The position numbers and the translations under genes were made by a program. Shown here in pieces: positions 4,867-6,158 of a stretch of 6,158 nucleotides of DNA. The notes under the pieces are model-generated. The model was not told the origin of the DNA, made no database searches, and was given only the letters and a program-made list of their open reading frames with translations. This DNA is from Planctomycetota bacterium (lineage in GTDB: Bacteria; Planctomycetota; Phycisphaerae; WQYP01), in assembly GCA_021805585.1 (NCBI GenBank), contig JAJZEY010000422.1:1-6158 (forward strand), given 5' to 3'. Numbering within the stretch: the stretch's first letter is position 1; each line of letters begins with the position of its first letter.

Positions 4867-6120
4867 ATGCGACTATCAAGGCCCGCAGAGGATGAAACTT
4901 TGGCCAGATCATCAGACTCCGTTTCAACGACCGGTTGTGCAAAGGTTTTGACGCGGGCCGGCGGCAACCGTCGAATTGCCATTCTGGGAAGCACCGGTTC
5001 AATCGGCGTAAGCACGCTGGATGTGATTTCGCACCTGGGACGACCCTACAAAGTCGCCGCCCTTACGGCGGCGCGCAGCTGGCGGAAGCTCGCGGATCAG
5101 GCCCTGGCGGTGCGACCGACGACAGTGGTTTTAAGCTGTCCGGAAAGTTCAGCGGATGTGGCATCCCTTAAACAGGCCCTTAAAGGCAGGCGCACCCGCA
5201 TATTCAGCGGCCCGGAGGCGATGGAGAATATCGCCCGATCACCGGAAGTGGATATTGTTTCCGCCTCCGTGGTGGGCGCGGCGGGACTCAAGCCGGTGCT
5301 TGCTGCGGCCAAAGCGGGCAAATGGATTGCCTTGTCAAATAAGGAGGCACTTGTCGTAGCCGGGTCGCTGGTAATGCCGCTGGTCAAAAAGCATGACGCG
5401 CGACTGCTTCCGGTGGACAGCGAACATTCGGCCATTTTTCAGGCTCTGCGCAGCGGCGAATCCAGGGAAATCCGAAAAATTATCCTGACCGCCAGCGGCG
5501 GCCCGTTCCGCACCTGGCCGGTAGCCAAACGCGACAAAGCGACGGTGGCCGAGGCCCTGAATCATCCGAATTGGAGCATGGGGCCGAAAATAACGATTGA
5601 TTCAGCCACGCTGATGAACAAGGCCCTGGAGATTATTGAAGCACACTGGCTGTTCGGCTTGCCGGCGGATCGCATTGAAGTACTGATTCATCCACAATCG
5701 ATTATTCATTCGATGATAGAATTTGTGGATGGCAGCATTATCGCGCAGTTGGGTACGCCGGATATGCGCACCGCCATTCAATATGCCTTAACCCATCCGA
5801 GTCGGTATAATGGATGTTCGCACCGGTTGGACTGGTCAAAGCTCAAGGAAATGACTTTTGAACAGCCCGGCGACCGTTTCCCGGCATTGGAAATCGGTTT
5901 TGAAGTGATTCGTCGCGGCGGGACATCCGGTGCGGTGGTAAACGCGGCCAACGAAACCGCCAATGAGCTGTTCCGTGCCGGAAAAATTCCATTCGGCCAG
6001 ATTGTCAGCCGAACGGCTCGCGTGCTGGAAACGCATTTGCGTTCCGGTTTTATTGCCCGACCCGGCCTGGAGGAACTTCTGGCGGCGGATGTTTGGGCGC
6101 GCAATGAGGTACTTGGATGA
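4867..6120 (+). CDS. dxr: 1-deoxy-D-xylulose 5-phosphate reductoisomerase
   Basis: Dxr converts 1-deoxy-D-xylulose 5-phosphate to 2-C-methyl-D-erythritol 4-phosphate with NADPH and a divalent metal. It is the committed step of the MEP route to isoprenoids and the fosmidomycin target. Counting from ATG 4867 (417 aa), the NADPH loop GSTGSIG is at 41-47 and NKE at 158-160. The metal ligands are Asp184 and Glu186 in VDSEH, with Ser185 between them. Ser210 lies in TASGG, followed by HPNWSMG (His233) and DSATLMNKALEIIE with Ser246, Asn251, Lys252 and the metal ligand Glu255. The C-terminal helical domain is complete. The core begins at residue 36, so the N-terminus is longer than usual from this start. 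Other in-frame starts are GTG 4777 (447 aa, runs through hairpins), TTG 4900 (406 aa, GAGG eight bases upstream) and TTG 4948 (390 aa, the common family length). Function is certain and the start is not. The stop overlaps the next gene by ATGA. Confidence 0.97.
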   Translation: MRLSRPAEDETLARSSDSVSTTGCAKVLTRAGGNRRIAILGSTGSIGVSTLDVISHLGRPYKVAALTAARSWRKLADQALAVRPTTVVLSCPESSADVASLKQALKGRRTRIFSGPEAMENIARSPEVDIVSASVVGAAGLKPVLAAAKAGKWIALSNKEALVVAGSLVMPLVKKHDARLLPVDSEHSAIFQALRSGESREIRKIILTASGGPFRTWPVAKRDKATVAEALNHPNWSMGPKITIDSATLMNKALEIIEAHWLFGLPADRIEVLIHPQSIIHSMIEFVDGSIIAQLGTPDMRTAIQYALTHPSRYNGCSHRLDWSKLKEMTFEQPGDRFPALEIGFEVIRRGGTSGAVVNAANETANELFRAGKIPFGQIVSRTARVLETHLRSGFIARPGLEELLAADVWARNEVLG

Positions 6121-6158
6121 AAGCGTTGAATCGGGCGGATATTTCCCATCGTATTTAT
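6117..6158 (+). CDS. Start of an unidentified gene, cut by the window end
   Basis: ATG 6117 overlaps the dxr stop as ATGA and has GAGG at 6106-6109, seven bases upstream, so a translated gene coupled to dxr is likely. Fourteen codons are visible (MKALNRADISHRIY). In many bacteria dxr is followed by the site-2 protease gene rseP, but this N-terminus lacks the hydrophobic first helix and the HEFGH zinc motif expected close to the start of RseP. It could be an N-terminally extended RseP or a different gene; too little is visible to decide. Confidence 0.6.
   Translation, partial: MKALNRADISHRIY

Overview
The window is a tightly packed, single-direction (+ strand) bacterial segment of moderately high GC. 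Intergenic space is short and several neighbouring genes overlap by 4 to 8 bases. The Dxr protein (HPNWSMGPKITIDSATLMNK-type core) and the compact layout recall Planctomycetota/PVC-type genomes, but that placement is an impression from the protein sequence, not a measured result. No mobile element, CRISPR array, rRNA or tRNA is visible.

Layout. (1) Positions 2-139 hold the C-terminal end of an ArgE-like M20 metallo-amidohydrolase. (2) After an 18-base gap comes a class III, PLP-dependent aminotransferase related to glutamate-1-semialdehyde aminomutase (about 158-1546). A run of 13 C residues lies just inside its 5' end. (3) A gap of about 120 bases contains a small hairpin and then a possible 33-codon ORF (1665-1766). 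Its stop overlaps the start of a PaaK/CapK-type adenylate-forming ligase (1763-3136). (4) An SGNH/GDSL hydrolase follows (3129-3857). (5) Next are two four-helix, SMR/ArnE-like transporter subunits (3854-4333 and 4330-4725). (6) A 141-base gap with three consecutive small-loop hairpins precedes dxr, the MEP-pathway reductoisomerase (best start about 4867, end 6120). (7) The first 14 codons of another gene overlap the dxr stop by ATGA.

How the genes may work together. From the ligase to the second transporter the genes are linked by 4- to 8-base overlaps, so co-translation is likely. An aminotransferase (makes an amine), an acyl-activating ligase (activates a carboxylate), an SGNH esterase/acyltransferase and a paired small-multidrug/lipid-sugar-flippase-like transporter look like one cassette. 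It could make or modify, and then export or flip, an amine- or acyl-containing small molecule or lipid-linked compound. This is inference: I know of no described system with exactly this gene order, and the substrate cannot be read from sequence. dxr and the gene after it appear to form a separate housekeeping unit with its own structured leader.
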